Shown here: in pieces, positions 6,382-6,931 of the stretch
Layout of the letters: each line of letters begins with the position of its first letter
Numbering within the stretch: the first letter of the stretch is position 1
DNA from: Gammaproteobacteria bacterium
GTDB taxonomy: Bacteria; Pseudomonadota; Gammaproteobacteria; Steroidobacterales; Steroidobacteraceae
Length of the DNA stretch: 6,931 nt
Direction of reading: 5' to 3'
NCBI GenBank assembly: GCA_030040235.1
Contig: JASHUC010000529.1
Location: 1-6,931, forward strand
Notes under the pieces: generated by a model
What the model was told of the DNA's origin: nothing
Database searches by the model: none
What the model saw: the letters and a program-made list of their open reading frames with translations, nothing else
Made by a program: the position numbers and the translations under genes

Positions 6382-6931
6382 TCAGCGCCGCTTGGCGAAG
6401 TGATCGAAACCGGAATGCGAGAACTCGATCACAGACCCGTCGTGCTCGACGACCGCGCCCGCAGCGCTCACCAGCGTCCCGACGCGGCGATACATCCACC
6501 TCTCGGGCGGCACGTCGCGCAGCAGCGAATCGAGGCGCTGCGGCGGCACGCTGAAGAGCAGCTCGTAGTCGTCACCGCCCGTGAGTGCGAATTCGCGCGC
6601 GCGGGTGAGCCCGACGGCGTCGACCAGCGCTTTAGAGAGCGGCAATTGATCATAATCGAGAACCGCGCCGCAGCCGCTCGCGGCGCTGAGCCTGCCCGCA
6701 TCGGCGAGCATCCCATCCGAGATGTCGATGCACGCGCTCGCGTAGTCTCGCAGGCGCCGTCCGAGCGCCACCCGCGGCGTCGGATAGAGGAGCCGGTCCC
6801 GCAGCTCGCGGTCGATGCGCGGATCGGCAACGGCAAGGCGCGACTCCTCGAGCGCGAGGCCGGCCGCCGCATCGCCCGGGGTGCCACTCACGAGCAGTAC
6901 ATCGCCCGCCGAACCACCCGAGCGCCGCAGC
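6382..6931 (-). CDS. thiL: Thiamine-monophosphate kinase (ThiL), N-terminal part beyond the window
   Basis: An ATP-dependent kinase that phosphorylates thiamine monophosphate to thiamine diphosphate, the last step of cofactor synthesis. About 182 C-terminal residues are visible, a little over half of the usual 320 or so. The frame is open to the window edge: AGDVLLVSGTPGDAAAGL, typical of ThiL, is split by a GTG at 6889-6891 that is internal and not the start. Further hallmarks are IDISDGML (6706-6729) and TGGDDYELLF (6553-6582), motifs of the PurM/ThiL-like ATP-binding fold. The reading frame ends at TGA 6382-6384 after a normal-looking tail. The Mg/ATP-binding N-terminal motifs are outside the window. 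In many proteobacteria thiL lies in a nusB-thiL-pgpA cluster. Here the gene downstream is the kinase-CNB gene on the same strand, not pgpA. Confidence 0.94.
   Translation of the reverse strand, partial: LRRSGGSAGDVLLVSGTPGDAAAGLALEESRLAVADPRIDRELRDRLLYPTPRVALGRRLRDYASACIDISDGMLADAGRLSAASGCGAVLDYDQLPLSKALVDAVGLTRAREFALTGGDDYELLFSVPPQRLDSLLRDVPPERWMYRRVGTLVSAAGAVVEHDGSVIEFSHSGFDHFAKRR

Noticed and set aside
6382..6891. thiL as a complete short gene starting at GTG 6889-6891
   Set aside because: The frame continues upstream to the window edge with conserved ThiL sequence (AGDVLL), so the GTG encodes an internal Val.

Overview
This 6.9 kb window is G+C-rich (about two thirds G+C by eye) and almost entirely coding. 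It holds seven protein genes. Those at the two ends, parE and thiL, are cut by the window edges. The ParE sequence is of the gammaproteobacterial type (for example [12 protein letters not shown] and [11 protein letters not shown]) and resembles E. coli ParE closely. I therefore favour a GC-rich gammaproteobacterium outside the enterics. Family-level placement (Steroidobacteraceae or Nevskiales-like) is only a guess. I see no tRNA, rRNA, insertion sequence, CRISPR array or phage gene, and no gene-free stretch longer than about 155 bases.

Layout. On the minus strand, 3707 down to 1 looks like one transcription unit: a short rubrerythrin (3294-3707), a two-ferredoxin-cluster plus two-CCG-domain Fe-S protein of the GlpC/HdrD-like class (1849-3255), a DUF3501 protein (1246-1830), then parE (topoisomerase IV subunit B, 1-1229, C-terminus cut off). 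The gaps are 38, 18 and 16 bases. Upstream of rubrerythrin lies a clear sigma70-type promoter (TTGACG, 17 bp, TAGAGT). Just downstream of it is a perfect 6-3-6 palindrome with a third half-site touching the -10 box, which looks like a repressor operator. On the plus strand, xseB (3862-4122) and folE2 (4138-4956) form a divergent two-gene unit. The right part, on the minus strand, is a soluble Ser/Thr protein kinase with a C-terminal cyclic-nucleotide-binding domain (4963-6264), lying downstream of thiL (6382-6931, N-terminus cut off). folE2 and the kinase gene converge with only 6 bases between their stop codons.

How the genes work together. Rubrerythrin, the Fe-S protein and DUF3501 form a compact redox cassette. 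The rubrerythrin lacks the rubredoxin domain that normally feeds it electrons, so the co-transcribed Fe-S protein is a reasonable candidate partner in peroxide or oxygen detoxification, but this is inference. The role of DUF3501 is unknown. The cassette appears to be under dedicated control and sits directly upstream of the essential gene parE, which has no recognisable ribosome-binding site of its own. FolE2 opens folate/queuosine-type pterin synthesis and ThiL completes thiamine diphosphate synthesis. XseB is the small subunit of exonuclease VII. The most interesting material is the regulated redox cassette with its operator and intercistronic hairpins, followed by the kinase-CNB fusion.
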